Positions 7,652 to 16,679 of a stretch of 64,000 bases of DNA are shown here, one piece after another. The stretch is from Bacillota bacterium (GTDB lineage Bacteria; Bacillota; UBA4882; UBA8346). The notes beneath the pieces are model-generated. The model was not told the origin of the DNA. It did not search any database and saw nothing but the letters and a program-made list of their open reading frames with translations. A program made the translations under genes and the position numbers. The stretch is from the NCBI GenBank assembly GCA_023435565.1, contig JAEYRN010000062.1, positions 154,034 through 218,033 on the forward strand. Reading direction: 5' to 3'. Each line of letters starts with the position of its first letter. Within the stretch, counting starts at the first letter, position 1.

Positions 7652-8782
7652 TTACTTATACATTTCTTTAAAGTTTTGGAATGCTTGGCCTACGGCTTCA
7701 CGAATTAGATCTTCGGCTTTTCCGGTCTCTCTTTGGATTAATAAATCCATTAATTTTTCCTTATTAAGTTTCTGAGCTGACTGAGCACAAGCTTCCCAAC
7801 TCAATACACTGCGAACGATCCGATCAATTGCCTGATTTTCATTATCATAAGCTCTAGGTACCATATCATGACCTTTCCAGCGGGCGTAACCTGCGTTGGC
7901 GATCAGTCCGGCAATTGCTATATTCATACCATTAATTCGGGTACCATGATCGATATCATATTTACCTGGGCCTCCTAAAATGATACCGTCATTATAGCCC
8001 TGGCTGTTCAGATGCATATGAACCATAGCGTCATTGTCAAGTTCTTCGACAGTATCGTAAATGTGGTCAAGCCCAATCATCTCCGAATGGCCAAATTCTT
8101 TATTGACGCCCTTCTTTTGGCGTGAAACCCCAAATTCCTCTTCAATTCTTCGGAAGAGTAGTAATGCAGAGGCTACTGTGGGAAGCAGCATTGCTGGATG
8201 GCCTTCATTGGGTTTAGGCTCTATACCAATATAGAGTGCATTTCCTTTTGAAGCTTCATATTTACATAGTTTTGCTATGCTTTCTTTTAAGTTTTGATAC
8301 ATGGTTCGAACTGCTATGCTTGCCAGATCGTATCCATAGGAACCATTCCAAAGAACAAAAGAAGGGGCTTTTGCCGCATCTGGATGCCAGGCTTTTTTGA
8401 GGGGTCCATATGCAAGGTCAACGGTTTTTAAACCTAATGTTTCGGCAGCTTCACGTTCTTTGGGGTCTAAGGATACAATACCGCCATAACCAAAGTGGCT
8501 ATGGGCACCTGGGGTAATCATAGCTAGGTACATTTTGGCGTCGATAAGGGCATCGGCGATGGCCGGAGCAGTCTTTTCATTTACTTCGGTGTCATAGTGA
8601 AGTTCTAATCCTAATTGAACATTTTCAGGTAAACGGGGTGCAATTTTATCCTTGATGATCCCAATAATTCCAACCACGTCAAGTTTGTCTGCGCTCCAGG
8701 CAGGTCTGATGTTTGCGGGGACAAATCCTCCTTTACCCGCATTAAAGGTCCAGCGACAAATAGCATGTAATGATTTTTCCAT
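7652..8782 (-). CDS. Divergent xylose isomerase-type sugar isomerase
   Basis: 376 residues, shorter than classical XylA (about 390-440). The TIM-barrel features are recognisable: WNGSYGYD stands where xylose isomerase has WGGREGYE, and IEPKPNEGHP matches the metal-binding signature with its Glu and Lys. Other XylA signatures such as HDxD are not evident. Placement 12 bases after xylulokinase and behind a ROK regulator argues strongly for aldose-ketose isomerisation feeding xylulose into that kinase. The start at 8782 follows an AAGGAGG site. It is last in the operon, with a terminator downstream. The substrate could be another pentose. Confidence 0.75.
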   Translation of the reverse strand: MEKSLHAICRWTFNAGKGGFVPANIRPAWSADKLDVVGIIGIIKDKIAPRLPENVQLGLELHYDTEVNEKTAPAIADALIDAKMYLAMITPGAHSHFGYGGIVSLDPKEREAAETLGLKTVDLAYGPLKKAWHPDAAKAPSFVLWNGSYGYDLASIAVRTMYQNLKESIAKLCKYEASKGNALYIGIEPKPNEGHPAMLLPTVASALLLFRRIEEEFGVSRQKKGVNKEFGHSEMIGLDHIYDTVEELDNDAMVHMHLNSQGYNDGIILGGPGKYDIDHGTRINGMNIAIAGLIANAGYARWKGHDMVPRAYDNENQAIDRIVRSVLSWEACAQSAQKLNKEKLMDLLIQRETGKAEDLIREAVGQAFQNFKEMYK

Positions 8783-8794
8783 TTGAAAACCTCC

Positions 8795-10294
8795 TTAATT
8801 ATTTATGGATTTAAGTTGGGAAGATAAGATTTTTTGCCATTTTTGATAAGCGTTATGGTAAGCCTCGGATAGAGTCGAATTGGGTTCGATGGTTTTAACA
8901 AGTTCAACCCCATTAAAGGCTTGTTGATAATTTTGGTAAATTCCGGCCCCGATACCGGCCCCACGGGCCGCTCCTTGGGAACCATCGGTGTTATAAAGCT
9001 CGATCCGAGCGCCACTGATGGTAGCAAAGGCCTCAGCAAAGACTTGGCTTAAAAACATATTGGCGAATCCGGCCTTAATGGTAGAGATGTTAATCCCCAT
9101 TTGGCGCATGATTCCCATCCCATAGTTTAGTGAGAAAACAATTCCTTCTTGAGCTGCCCGTGCTAAATGGGATTGACTATGGATATTAAAGTCTAAACCA
9201 TGAATTGAAGCGTCAAGTTTATTATTTTCCAGGGTTCGTTCAGCCCCATTACCATAAGGTAAAATGCTTAATCCGCAAGAACCTGCCGGAACACTGGCCG
9301 CCATTTGGTCCATCTCACGATAACTTAAATTACCCATCGAGTTGTTCTTGAGCCAACGATTTAAGATGGCGGTACCGTTGATACAAAGTAGAGTTCCATA
9401 ACGGGGACTTGAAGAGCTATAATTGACATGGACAAAAGTATTGACACGGGAAAGGGGGTCATAATTCGGTTGATCCCCAACACCATAGACTACACCACTG
9501 GTACCAGCAGTAGCGGCAATTTCACCTGGTTCCATCACTTTTAAAGATAAAGCGTTGTTAGGTTGATCACCTGCCCGGTACGAGACTGGCGTTTCCTTCT
9601 TTAATCCTAATTCTGAGGCCGCCTCCGAAGTTAGTGTGCCTTGGATTGAAAACACCGGTACTACTTCTGGAAGAAACTCAGGAGAAATCCGATAATTATC
9701 TAGGACTAAGTTGGCCGGCTTTTGGTGTGGGTAATCCCATAAAATTCCTTCCGATAAACCGGAAGGTGTGGTCTTAATTTCACCGGTTAACCGCATGGCA
9801 ATATATTCTCCGGGTAACATCATTTTAAAAATTTGAGAATATATTTCGGGTTCGTTTTCTTGAACCCATTTAAGCTTAGAAGCAGTAAAGTTTCCGGGAG
9901 AATTAAGCAAAGTTTGAAGACATTGGTCCTTTCCTATAGAAACAAAAGCATCTTCACCGATTTTAACAGCACGACTGTCACACCAAATAATCGATGGTCG
10001 TAAAACTTTCCGGTTTTGATCTACAAGAACCAAACCATGCATTTGATATGCAATACCAATCGCTTTAACTTCTTGAAGATCAATACCGTTTTCGTTACGG
10101 ATCTTCGCCGTAGCCAGCTTGATATGTTTCCACCATTCCTCCGGATCTTGTTCGGCCCACCCCGGCTTTGGGGCTTGAATCTCCATTTCCTCCGAGGGAG
10201 ATACTGCTGAGGCAACTGTCTTTCCTGAATCAATCTCCACTAGGGAAGCTTTAATAGAAGAACTTCCGATATCAAATCCCAGCAAATAACCCAA
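8795..10294 (-). CDS. xylB: Xylulokinase (FGGY family)
   Basis: 499 residues, the standard size for FGGY carbohydrate kinases, which phosphorylate D-xylulose to xylulose-5-phosphate. The two actin-like ATPase domains are visible: LLGFDIGSSSIKASL at the start, the FGGY-type GWAEQDPEEWW motif near residue 45, and a phosphate-binding loop IAATAGTSGVVYGV around residue 260. Translation appears to begin at a TTG (10294), with AAAGGAG about ten bases upstream. It lies 28 bases after the regulator and 12 before the isomerase, forming a three-gene xylose operon. Confidence 0.9.
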   Translation of the reverse strand: MGYLLGFDIGSSSIKASLVEIDSGKTVASAVSPSEEMEIQAPKPGWAEQDPEEWWKHIKLATAKIRNENGIDLQEVKAIGIAYQMHGLVLVDQNRKVLRPSIIWCDSRAVKIGEDAFVSIGKDQCLQTLLNSPGNFTASKLKWVQENEPEIYSQIFKMMLPGEYIAMRLTGEIKTTPSGLSEGILWDYPHQKPANLVLDNYRISPEFLPEVVPVFSIQGTLTSEAASELGLKKETPVSYRAGDQPNNALSLKVMEPGEIAATAGTSGVVYGVGDQPNYDPLSRVNTFVHVNYSSSSPRYGTLLCINGTAILNRWLKNNSMGNLSYREMDQMAASVPAGSCGLSILPYGNGAERTLENNKLDASIHGLDFNIHSQSHLARAAQEGIVFSLNYGMGIMRQMGINISTIKAGFANMFLSQVFAEAFATISGARIELYNTDGSQGAARGAGIGAGIYQNYQQAFNGVELVKTIEPNSTLSEAYHNAYQKWQKILSSQLKSINN

Positions 10295-10322
10295 ATTCTC
10301 TCTTCTCCTTTCATTGTAATTA

Positions 10323-11474
10323 CTAACTTTTTAATAAATTGTCAATCATTAAACTACCGACTCCTAAAGCTGTAGCCCTGTTTTTTAACTCGGAAAATTG
10401 AAGCGAGACACCACGATATGAGTATTCAAAACAATGATCTTTAATTTCTTTTAAGAGCCGGTAAATGACTAAGTTTTCAGCTTCGATAATTTTGCCGCCG
10501 ATAATAATCGTTTCCGGGTTTAATCCATTAATAAGATTGGCTATGCCTAAACCCAAATAATAGATTATTTCATCAAAAACTTTAGCGGCGATTGGGTCTT
10601 GTTTAAAAAAGGCGTTTAATAATTCTTCGTAAGAGTTAAGTTCGGTACCAGAGTATTGATGATATAGTTTCAAGGCGGCGTTATTTGACGCATAGACTTC
10701 CCAACAACCATTTTTACCACATCTGCAAGGGAGTCCGTTAGGTACGAGAGACATATGGCCAAATTCGCCGGCTAAATAATTGTGACCGTAAAACAGATTG
10801 TTGTTAAGGATTAAACCAGTACCAATTCCTAATCCAATGGAAATATAAATTACGTTAGAAATTCCTTGGGCGGCTCCAAAATTAAACTCCCCAACGGCTG
10901 CAGCTTTGGCCTCATTCTCAACGATAACCGGTAAATCAATGGGTAAGATCGAGGACAAATTTACGTTTTTCCAACCCAAATTAGGAGCAAAATCAACAAT
11001 TCCGGAATGGTGATTAACTATACCGGGAACACCGATTCCGATACCGGATATTTTTGATATGGGTATTCTTGATGAATTACAGATTCGAAAAATGGCCTGG
11101 TGTAAGAGGGAAGCTATTTCCCACTCATTACTATTATTAAATTTTACCTCTTCAATTCCGAGAATTGATCCCTGAAGATTGATTAAGAGCATTATTAAAC
11201 GATCAACTTGTAAGTCAACTCCAATAACATACAAAGAATCGGGATTAAGGCGGTATAATTCCGATTTACGACCTCCACTGGATACGGCATTACCGAACGC
11301 GACTATCCGGTTTTCATTTAGTAGTTCTGTAATAAAAGTAGCTACAGTAGTAATGCTGATGCCTAATTTCTGAGCGGTCTCTCTTTTGGAAACCGGTCCG
11401 TTTTTACGGATATATTCCAAAATCTGGCGTTTGTTATTGGTACGCATAATCCGGTGGTTAATAGCCTTTTTCAT
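10323..11474 (-). CDS. xylR: ROK-family transcriptional repressor, XylR-like
   Basis: 383 residues. An N-terminal winged helix (residues about 12-70, RETAQKLGISITTVATFI) is joined to a ROK sugar-kinase-like sensor domain. The sensor carries the ROK zinc motif as GLPCRCGKNGCWEVYAS and an ATP-site-like GIGVPGIV. This is the plan of XylR and NagC, which leave DNA when the sugar binds. It is the first gene of the operon it presumably controls, so it would be autoregulated. The ribosome site GGAG precedes the ATG. Confidence 0.9.
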   Translation of the reverse strand: MKKAINHRIMRTNNKRQILEYIRKNGPVSKRETAQKLGISITTVATFITELLNENRIVAFGNAVSSGGRKSELYRLNPDSLYVIGVDLQVDRLIMLLINLQGSILGIEEVKFNNSNEWEIASLLHQAIFRICNSSRIPISKISGIGIGVPGIVNHHSGIVDFAPNLGWKNVNLSSILPIDLPVIVENEAKAAAVGEFNFGAAQGISNVIYISIGLGIGTGLILNNNLFYGHNYLAGEFGHMSLVPNGLPCRCGKNGCWEVYASNNAALKLYHQYSGTELNSYEELLNAFFKQDPIAAKVFDEIIYYLGLGIANLINGLNPETIIIGGKIIEAENLVIYRLLKEIKDHCFEYSYRGVSLQFSELKNRATALGVGSLMIDNLLKS

Positions 11475-11503
11475 TAAAATCTCCGGTGGTAACTTTTTAA
11501 AAA

Positions 11504-11516
11504 ACTTTTCAAAAGT
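11504..11516 (-). promoter_or_regulatory. Candidate operator of the xylose operon
   Basis: ACTTTTCAAAAGT is a perfect palindrome around one base, 30 bases upstream of the regulator start, in an AT-rich promoter stretch. A role as XylR operator is inference from position. Confidence 0.35.
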
Positions 11517-11571
11517 ATTTTATTATTAGTTTCGACGGAAAAGAACTTTTTCCTTTTTTTTTTAAAAAATA

Positions 11572-11598
11572 AAAACCCGGTTATAAATACCGGGTTTT
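11572..11598 (-). terminator. Terminator of the CBM25-like gene
   Basis: AAAACCCGGT and ACCGGGTTTT form a 10-bp stem with a 7-base loop, followed on the minus strand by a T-rich tract. Confidence 0.85.
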
Positions 11599-11618
11599 CA
11601 AAGTATTAAATGAAGCCG

Positions 11619-11972
11619 TTACTGTAAATGCATAATCCAGTTAGCACCGTTATTATTATCCCAGTTGGCGGCGCTGTCTTTAAAACAAAAGTTTAGTTCT
11701 TGATTACCGTTGGCCTTAACTTCCGTTGAAAATTTGTCGCCGATTCGTTCCATTTTGATGGTATTTGCGGGAGAATTCCAGCTGTCAAATGAATAATGAA
11801 GAAACACCGAATCGGCACCGGAGTCTTTGAGAAGGCCATGGTAGCTGATTTGAACTGTATCGCCAGGACTTGCAGGTGCAGGATTCCAGGAAATGCGGTG
11901 GTCTTCAAAACTACCTATTTCAAAATCGTTCCGTTTATTTTGGTTCAAAAAATTCCTCATAAAATTATTCAA
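11619..11972 (-). CDS. Single-domain CBM25-like carbohydrate-binding protein
   Basis: 117 residues when started at the TTG at 11972, seven bases after GGAGG. The single domain resembles starch-binding module CBM25: a beta-sandwich with VFLHYSFDSWN, LNFCFKDSAANWDNNNG and a closing W. The aromatic and Asn-rich NWDNNNG loop is typical for alpha-glucan binding. It has no signal peptide and no catalytic domain, which is unusual, since CBM25 usually decorates secreted amylases. It may bind glycogen in the cytoplasm. It is monocistronic, with its own terminator. Confidence 0.7.
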   Translation of the reverse strand: MNNFMRNFLNQNKRNDFEIGSFEDHRISWNPAPASPGDTVQISYHGLLKDSGADSVFLHYSFDSWNSPANTIKMERIGDKFSTEVKANGNQELNFCFKDSAANWDNNNGANWIMHLQ

Positions 11973-12114
11973 AACCAACCCTCCTTTTATTTTTCTACGA
12001 AGCTATTTTTCCCGGAGAGAAATAAATTACGCCCGGAAACCAATGCCACTCTTAAAAAAGGTTTTCCTGCAAAGATGGTTACTGGTAGGTTAATCGGACA
12101 GATTAGTTACCCAA

Positions 12115-14019
12115 CTAGTTAAAATAATCGATTATTCCTAGAAAAATTCCTTTAGCAGCATCTTCTTTAAAAGCGTCTGAACTAAGTACAAGTTCTTCCT
12201 GCTGGTTGGAGAGGAAACCTAATTCTATTAAAATACCGACCATTGGAGTCTCGCGAATGACTACAAAGTTATTAGTTTTAACTGAGAGCTTCTTTAACCC
12301 GGTTTGCCTAGTTATCAAATTCAATATTTTAGTAGCCATTATTCCGGCTTTGGAACGATTGGGGTTATAAAAAACTTCAATTCCATGAATTTGAGGTTTG
12401 GGGTGGCTATTTGTATGAATACTAACAAAAAAGTCAGCCATCAAGTAATTGGCTAAAAAGGCCCGCTCATAGAGACTGATATATGTATCTTCAAATCTGG
12501 TTAAAACTACATTAGCCCCCGCTTCTTCCAGAAGATTTTTAAGGCGGAGAGATACTTCCAAATTCAACTCTTTTTCAATTAACCCATTCTTCCCGGAAGC
12601 GCCATTATCCATACCGCCATGACCCGGGTCAAGAACAAAGGTTTGATTAACCAATGGCGATTCTTGAAAAACTAAACGTAATTGACGTTTATTAGGAGAG
12701 AGATCCATAACGTAGCCTAAATAGTATTTTAGATCAATTTCCACTCGGACCTGATGAGAATTAAGCGTAGTTAAAATGACATCTTTTCCTTGATTACCAC
12801 TTAAAATAGGGCTTGTTAAACCAGGTTGGAATTGAGTATAGTCTAAATTAAGCAGAAGGCGTTTAGCATTTTTCACTTTTTCAACCTCTGCTACTATCTC
12901 TCCGTCTCCTTTAATCACTAATTGACTTCCTTGACTCAAGTTTGTCCATTCTATTCCGGTTATAAGCTGGACTTTTCGGATTTGAATCAAATTGGGGTTG
13001 TCCTGGGCCGGGGTTACAAATAATTCTTCAGATTTTAAAAGAGTGAGGCTTAGCCGGACCGTACTAGGTTCAATTTGTTCTACCAAAACTTCTTTTATTA
13101 ATTCACCATCTCCGGAAATGGTTTTTTTACGGGTTTTTAAAACAGCACTATGAAAATCAATAATTAAACTCCGGGAATCATTTTGAACCACTTTATAGTC
13201 TGCCGGTGAAGATGTTTTAATGTTGATTTTGATCTCCTCTCCCTGGTGAAAAAGGGATAAATCCTCTAAAAAATAATTGAATACAATCAAAACCCGTTCG
13301 GGAAAATCAGGATCGGTGACGACTTGGTATCCGGGTGATGAAGACAAATCGAAAGCCAGAGTTAGAAGGTGGTTATCATCCTCACTAAAGCGCACTTTTT
13401 TAATAAAGGTATTCCGAAGATTAGTTAGCTTAGTGAGGGCAACAGGATGAACTTTGGCGTTGGAAAGTTGACAAACTAGCCGATCAGGTTTGGTTAACAA
13501 AAAATTTTTAAATCCGGTTGTTTCGGTTAAAATTAATTCTAGACCAGGACGGTCCCGGTATTGAATGAAATCCAAATCTAAAAGGTAGGTTTCCCCCCAT
13601 GTTAATCTTAATTGACGATTAATCCGGCCTGATTCGGATATATCCAAAATATTAAAAAATTCCATAGGAAGCCATAAAGAATCTTCTTGTATAAAGGGGT
13701 GATTACTTAATTGATAGTTTTTCCCATTGAAAATTAGTTGGGAATAATCGGGTTTAAATTCCAGTTTTGAATTGGCGAAGTTAATTTTAATGATGCCTTT
13801 ATCAATTTCCCAATTAGTTTTAGTCTTAAAAATATATTCTAATAAAAGTTGATTAATATATAAAACATTCTCCTTCTCTATATATTTGATTTTTGGGTCA
13901 AGTTCATGGTTACCCAAAACAACTGACGATGGGGAGGTTTTTTCAAAGGCCAAAGAAATTTTCTGAAACAAAAATGTAAAAAGAACTAAAATTATAAAAA
14001 TTTTGATAAATTTGTACAA
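12115..14019 (-). CDS. N-acetylmuramoyl-L-alanine amidase (Amidase_3) with AMIN-type domains
   Basis: 634 residues with an N-terminal signal peptide (about 1-24), a copper-amine-oxidase-N-like beta domain (about 40-135), AMIN-like beta domains that target septal peptidoglycan, and a C-terminal zinc amidase domain from about residue 460. The catalytic set is present: His in DPGHGG, Glu in EKELNLE, His in SIHTNS and Glu in IELGFLSN. It cleaves the bond between N-acetylmuramic acid and L-alanine in the wall. The closest functional classes are AmiC-type cell-separation enzymes and CwlD-type spore enzymes; the AMIN part favours the former. Confidence 0.88.
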   Translation of the reverse strand: MYKFIKIFIILVLFTFLFQKISLAFEKTSPSSVVLGNHELDPKIKYIEKENVLYINQLLLEYIFKTKTNWEIDKGIIKINFANSKLEFKPDYSQLIFNGKNYQLSNHPFIQEDSLWLPMEFFNILDISESGRINRQLRLTWGETYLLDLDFIQYRDRPGLELILTETTGFKNFLLTKPDRLVCQLSNAKVHPVALTKLTNLRNTFIKKVRFSEDDNHLLTLAFDLSSSPGYQVVTDPDFPERVLIVFNYFLEDLSLFHQGEEIKINIKTSSPADYKVVQNDSRSLIIDFHSAVLKTRKKTISGDGELIKEVLVEQIEPSTVRLSLTLLKSEELFVTPAQDNPNLIQIRKVQLITGIEWTNLSQGSQLVIKGDGEIVAEVEKVKNAKRLLLNLDYTQFQPGLTSPILSGNQGKDVILTTLNSHQVRVEIDLKYYLGYVMDLSPNKRQLRLVFQESPLVNQTFVLDPGHGGMDNGASGKNGLIEKELNLEVSLRLKNLLEEAGANVVLTRFEDTYISLYERAFLANYLMADFFVSIHTNSHPKPQIHGIEVFYNPNRSKAGIMATKILNLITRQTGLKKLSVKTNNFVVIRETPMVGILIELGFLSNQQEELVLSSDAFKEDAAKGIFLGIIDYFN

Positions 14020-14298
14020 TGTTCCTCTCCCCTTGTCCCATCATTCAATGTCAGCAAGGGTAGTTCCTGTCACCAAGCAGTCTTGGGAGAAAATACTTAA
14101 TTTGAACATAATAATTAACCTATTTAATATTAAGATTATGATCAAATATGTTAAATCCGGACTTTAGCACAAAAAATAAAAGAGATAATATAATTAGAAT
14201 TTATAATGCTCCTCCAATGAAAGGCTTGAATATACTAGACTATGGCATAAAACTTATTGCGGCCTAGATAGATTGATATGGAGGCTGACGTTTAATTG

Positions 14299-14748
14299 AT
14301 GAACAAAGATTTATTTACACCATTAAGTCTGTTGCTCTCCCAAGAAAACATGCTTCAGTTCAAGAGAATTGTAAATCAATTTAATGATGTTTTTAATGAT
14401 GACTTTTGGGAAAGCGTCTCTAGGGTTAATCAGTTTGTAAAAGGAAAACCCGGAGGAAATATACCGGTTGAAATTTGGGAGAACAAAAACCATTTTTACG
14501 TTATGGCTTTAGTGGCCGGGATTAAGGATAAACAAAATATTAAAATCAAGTTTAAAGATAATAACACTATAATTCTTAAAGCCAAATATCCGTTACTGAA
14601 ACCTGTTGAAGATAGTTATATGGTACAAACTGAGGTTTCGAGGTTTGATGAAAGAGAGATTAGTTTGGCCCAGCCAGTGGATAGTAATAGTTATGAACTT
14701 GAATTAAATGAAGGGGTAATAACCCTTATTTTAGATAAGCAATTATGA
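14299..14748 (+). CDS. Small heat shock protein, Hsp20/alpha-crystallin family
   Basis: 149 residues. The segment from about 55 to 149 follows an alpha-crystallin fold: PVEIWENKNHFYVMALVAG, then IKIKFKDNNTIILKAKY and a final strand ELELNEGVITLILDK. The longer N-terminal arm would drive oligomerisation. Such proteins hold unfolding proteins. The usual C-terminal I-x-I tail is absent. A GGAGG site lies 14 bases before the ATG and 11 before an in-frame TTG at 14296. It is followed by its own terminator. Confidence 0.75.
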   Translation: MNKDLFTPLSLLLSQENMLQFKRIVNQFNDVFNDDFWESVSRVNQFVKGKPGGNIPVEIWENKNHFYVMALVAGIKDKQNIKIKFKDNNTIILKAKYPLLKPVEDSYMVQTEVSRFDEREISLAQPVDSNSYELELNEGVITLILDKQL

Positions 14749-14777
14749 AAGAAATTATTGCTTAAATTGTTATTAAG

Positions 14778-14798
14778 CGGCCCCCAAAGGGCCGTTTT
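14778..14798 (+). terminator. Terminator of the hsp20 gene
   Basis: CGGCCC and GGGCCG form a GC-rich stem around CCAAA, followed by four T. Confidence 0.8.
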
Positions 14799-14920
14799 CA
14801 TCTTAATTTTTTGGCAATCATTGAGAAAGTCAATTAATTAAACATTTCTTTTCTTTTCCCGATAATAATAGAGTAAGCAAGGATTGTAGGCGTAATGAAA
14901 AATTTGGAGGAGCCTGATAA

Positions 14921-15511
14921 ATGGCTGATTTTCCAACTCGGAATTTTACCGCGGGAGAAGTGATTTTTACCGAAAGTTCATTAGCTTCGGTAGCTTATAT
15001 TTTAAAAGAGGGTAGCATAGAGATCTCAGTTAACCGTAAAAATAAAAAGGTAGTCTTGGCGGTACTTAAACCTGGAGAAATTTTTGGAGAAATGGCGTTA
15101 TTCATAAATGACCATAAACGGACCGCTACAGCAACTACCCTTGAGGCAAGTGAAGTTATAGTAGTATATAAAGATAGTTTTTATAAATATCTTAACGAAT
15201 CTTCGGTTGTAATCCGGACTTTAATAAATAGTCTAATTGAGCGGCTTTACAAGACCACCACGATGTTGGTGGAGACGGAAGACCTTTCTTACAGAATCAG
15301 TCAAATTTTAAGGTTGTTGTCACTTAATGAAATAACTATATTGCAATATGATGAGACTGTTAAAACTTTGTCCCGGACTTTTAGAATAGACCCTAATGTC
15401 ATAGGAGATAAGTTAGAACAATTGGCTAGGTCGAATTTGATTGAATTTACCATGACCAATACGGGTAAGAGAGGTATAAAAATCAATCGTAATGTGGTTT
15501 ATATTGATTAA
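14921..15511 (+). CDS. Crp/Fnr-family transcriptional regulator
   Basis: 196 residues. The N-terminal cyclic-nucleotide-binding-type beta-barrel spans about 8-115, with the phosphate-cassette-like stretch GEIFGEMALFINDHKRTATATT near residue 50. A long dimerisation helix and a C-terminal winged helix (about 135-196, TLSRTFRIDPNVIGDKLEQLARSNLIEF) follow. No cysteine cluster for Fe-S is visible, so a small-molecule or redox ligand other than an Fnr cluster is more likely. The ribosome site TTGGAGGAG precedes the ATG. It is a single gene, ended by a strong terminator; targets are unknown. Confidence 0.85.
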   Translation: MADFPTRNFTAGEVIFTESSLASVAYILKEGSIEISVNRKNKKVVLAVLKPGEIFGEMALFINDHKRTATATTLEASEVIVVYKDSFYKYLNESSVVIRTLINSLIERLYKTTTMLVETEDLSYRISQILRLLSLNEITILQYDETVKTLSRTFRIDPNVIGDKLEQLARSNLIEFTMTNTGKRGIKINRNVVYID

Positions 15512-15517
15512 GTTATT

Positions 15518-15560
15518 AAAAGTAAAAAACGGTCCTAATAAACGGACGGTTTTTTACTTT
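15518..15560. terminator. Bidirectional terminator between the Crp gene and the HMA-like gene
   Basis: AAAGTAAAAAACGGTCC pairs with GGACGGTTTTTTACTTT with one mismatch, an A/T-flanked stem that suits both convergent genes. Confidence 0.85.
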
Positions 15561-15573
15561 CAAGAGGTATGGT

Positions 15574-15801
15574 TTAATCATCACCACGATCCGATACATC
15601 CACACCCTGGCTTTCAATGGCTTCTTTAATGTTTTGGATGTTAACGATACCTGGGGTATAACTTACCAATACTTTTTTGGCCCCGGTGTCTACCTTAACG
15701 CAATTAACTCCTTCTAAAGCAGCGACGGCTTTTTTAATTCCTTCTTGATCAGCGCTGTTAATAATGTTCACAATGTCAAAACTCCGATCCAAATTGGCCA
15801 T
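15574..15801 (-). CDS. HMA-like ferredoxin-fold protein without CxxC
   Basis: 75 residues with the beta-alpha-beta-beta-alpha-beta pattern of CopZ/HMA domains (AVAALEGVNCVKVDTGAKKVLVSY and IKEAIESQGVDV). The metal-binding CxxC in the first loop is missing; the stretch reads NIINSADQEG. It probably does not chaperone copper in the usual way and may bind another ligand or partner. The ribosome site GGAGG precedes the ATG. It stands alone. Confidence 0.65.
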   Translation of the reverse strand: MANLDRSFDIVNIINSADQEGIKKAVAALEGVNCVKVDTGAKKVLVSYTPGIVNIQNIKEAIESQGVDVSDRGDD

Positions 15802-15933
15802 CTTATTTCCTCCTTTTCAATATTTTCTCCAAAAAAATGAGTTTAATAAATATACATGAGGCTGGACCGTCAAGGATAAGATAAAATCACTTGGAGTAAT
15901 ATAAATTTTCAATTGAAATTTTAAGAGGTTAAT

Positions 15934-16653
15934 ATGGCGCATTTATGGGATGTTGTATGGAAATCTTTGATGGTATTTCTTTTATTAGTAATATTGACCC
16001 GCTTAATTGGAAAAAAATTATTAGCCCAATTAACTTTTTTTGATTTCGTAGTCGGAATTACCATTGGAACAATTACCGGGGCCTTCGTCACTATGACAGT
16101 TAGAGGAATTTGGGTTATGATTAGTCCTGTTTTATTAACGGTTTTTACTGTGGCCTTGGGATTTTTAAACCTTAAAAGCCTCTTTTTTCGTAAAATATTT
16201 GAGGGGGAACCGGTAGTTGTAATTCAAAATGGGAAGATATTAGAAAGAAACCTGGGAAAACTCCGTTACCATTTAGATGACCTGGAAATGCAACTTCGGG
16301 AGCAAAAAATTTTCGACTTCGGTCAAGTGGAGTTTGCCGTCCTTGAACCCCATGGTAAACTAAGCGTCCTAAAGAAATCCCAATACCAGCCTATTACCCC
16401 TAAAGACCTAAAACTTAGCACTTCGTACCAGGGAGTTGCCAGCGAAATTATTAAAGACGGGGATGTAATCGAACAAAACCTTAAACAGAACAATCTCTCT
16501 TTGGAATGGCTTTATCAGGAGTTACGGAAACAAAATATCGATAAGATTTCCGATGTGGTTTACGCCGCCCTTAATACCGATGGGACTTTATATATTGACA
16601 AAATAAGGGATGGGTTATCTTATGTACAGGAAGTTGAAGATAATCCCGACTAA
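15934..16653 (+). CDS. DUF421 membrane protein (YetF-like), paralogue A
   Basis: 239 residues. Three N-terminal membrane helices occupy about 1-80, with the family motif LTFFDFVVGITIG. A soluble alpha/beta domain repeated in this family follows (EGEPVVVIQNGKI, VEFAVLEPHGKLSVLKKSQYQPITPKDL). In Bacillus, YetF/2Duf relatives sit in the spore inner membrane and influence spore resistance; whether that applies here is inference. The downstream TPP enzyme starts 27 bases after the stop codon, so the two may be co-transcribed. It is the first of five paralogues in 8 kb. Confidence 0.88.
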   Translation: MAHLWDVVWKSLMVFLLLVILTRLIGKKLLAQLTFFDFVVGITIGTITGAFVTMTVRGIWVMISPVLLTVFTVALGFLNLKSLFFRKIFEGEPVVVIQNGKILERNLGKLRYHLDDLEMQLREQKIFDFGQVEFAVLEPHGKLSVLKKSQYQPITPKDLKLSTSYQGVASEIIKDGDVIEQNLKQNNLSLEWLYQELRKQNIDKISDVVYAALNTDGTLYIDKIRDGLSYVQEVEDNPD

Positions 16654-16679
16654 ATGATGAAAAATAAGGAGTGTATGAA

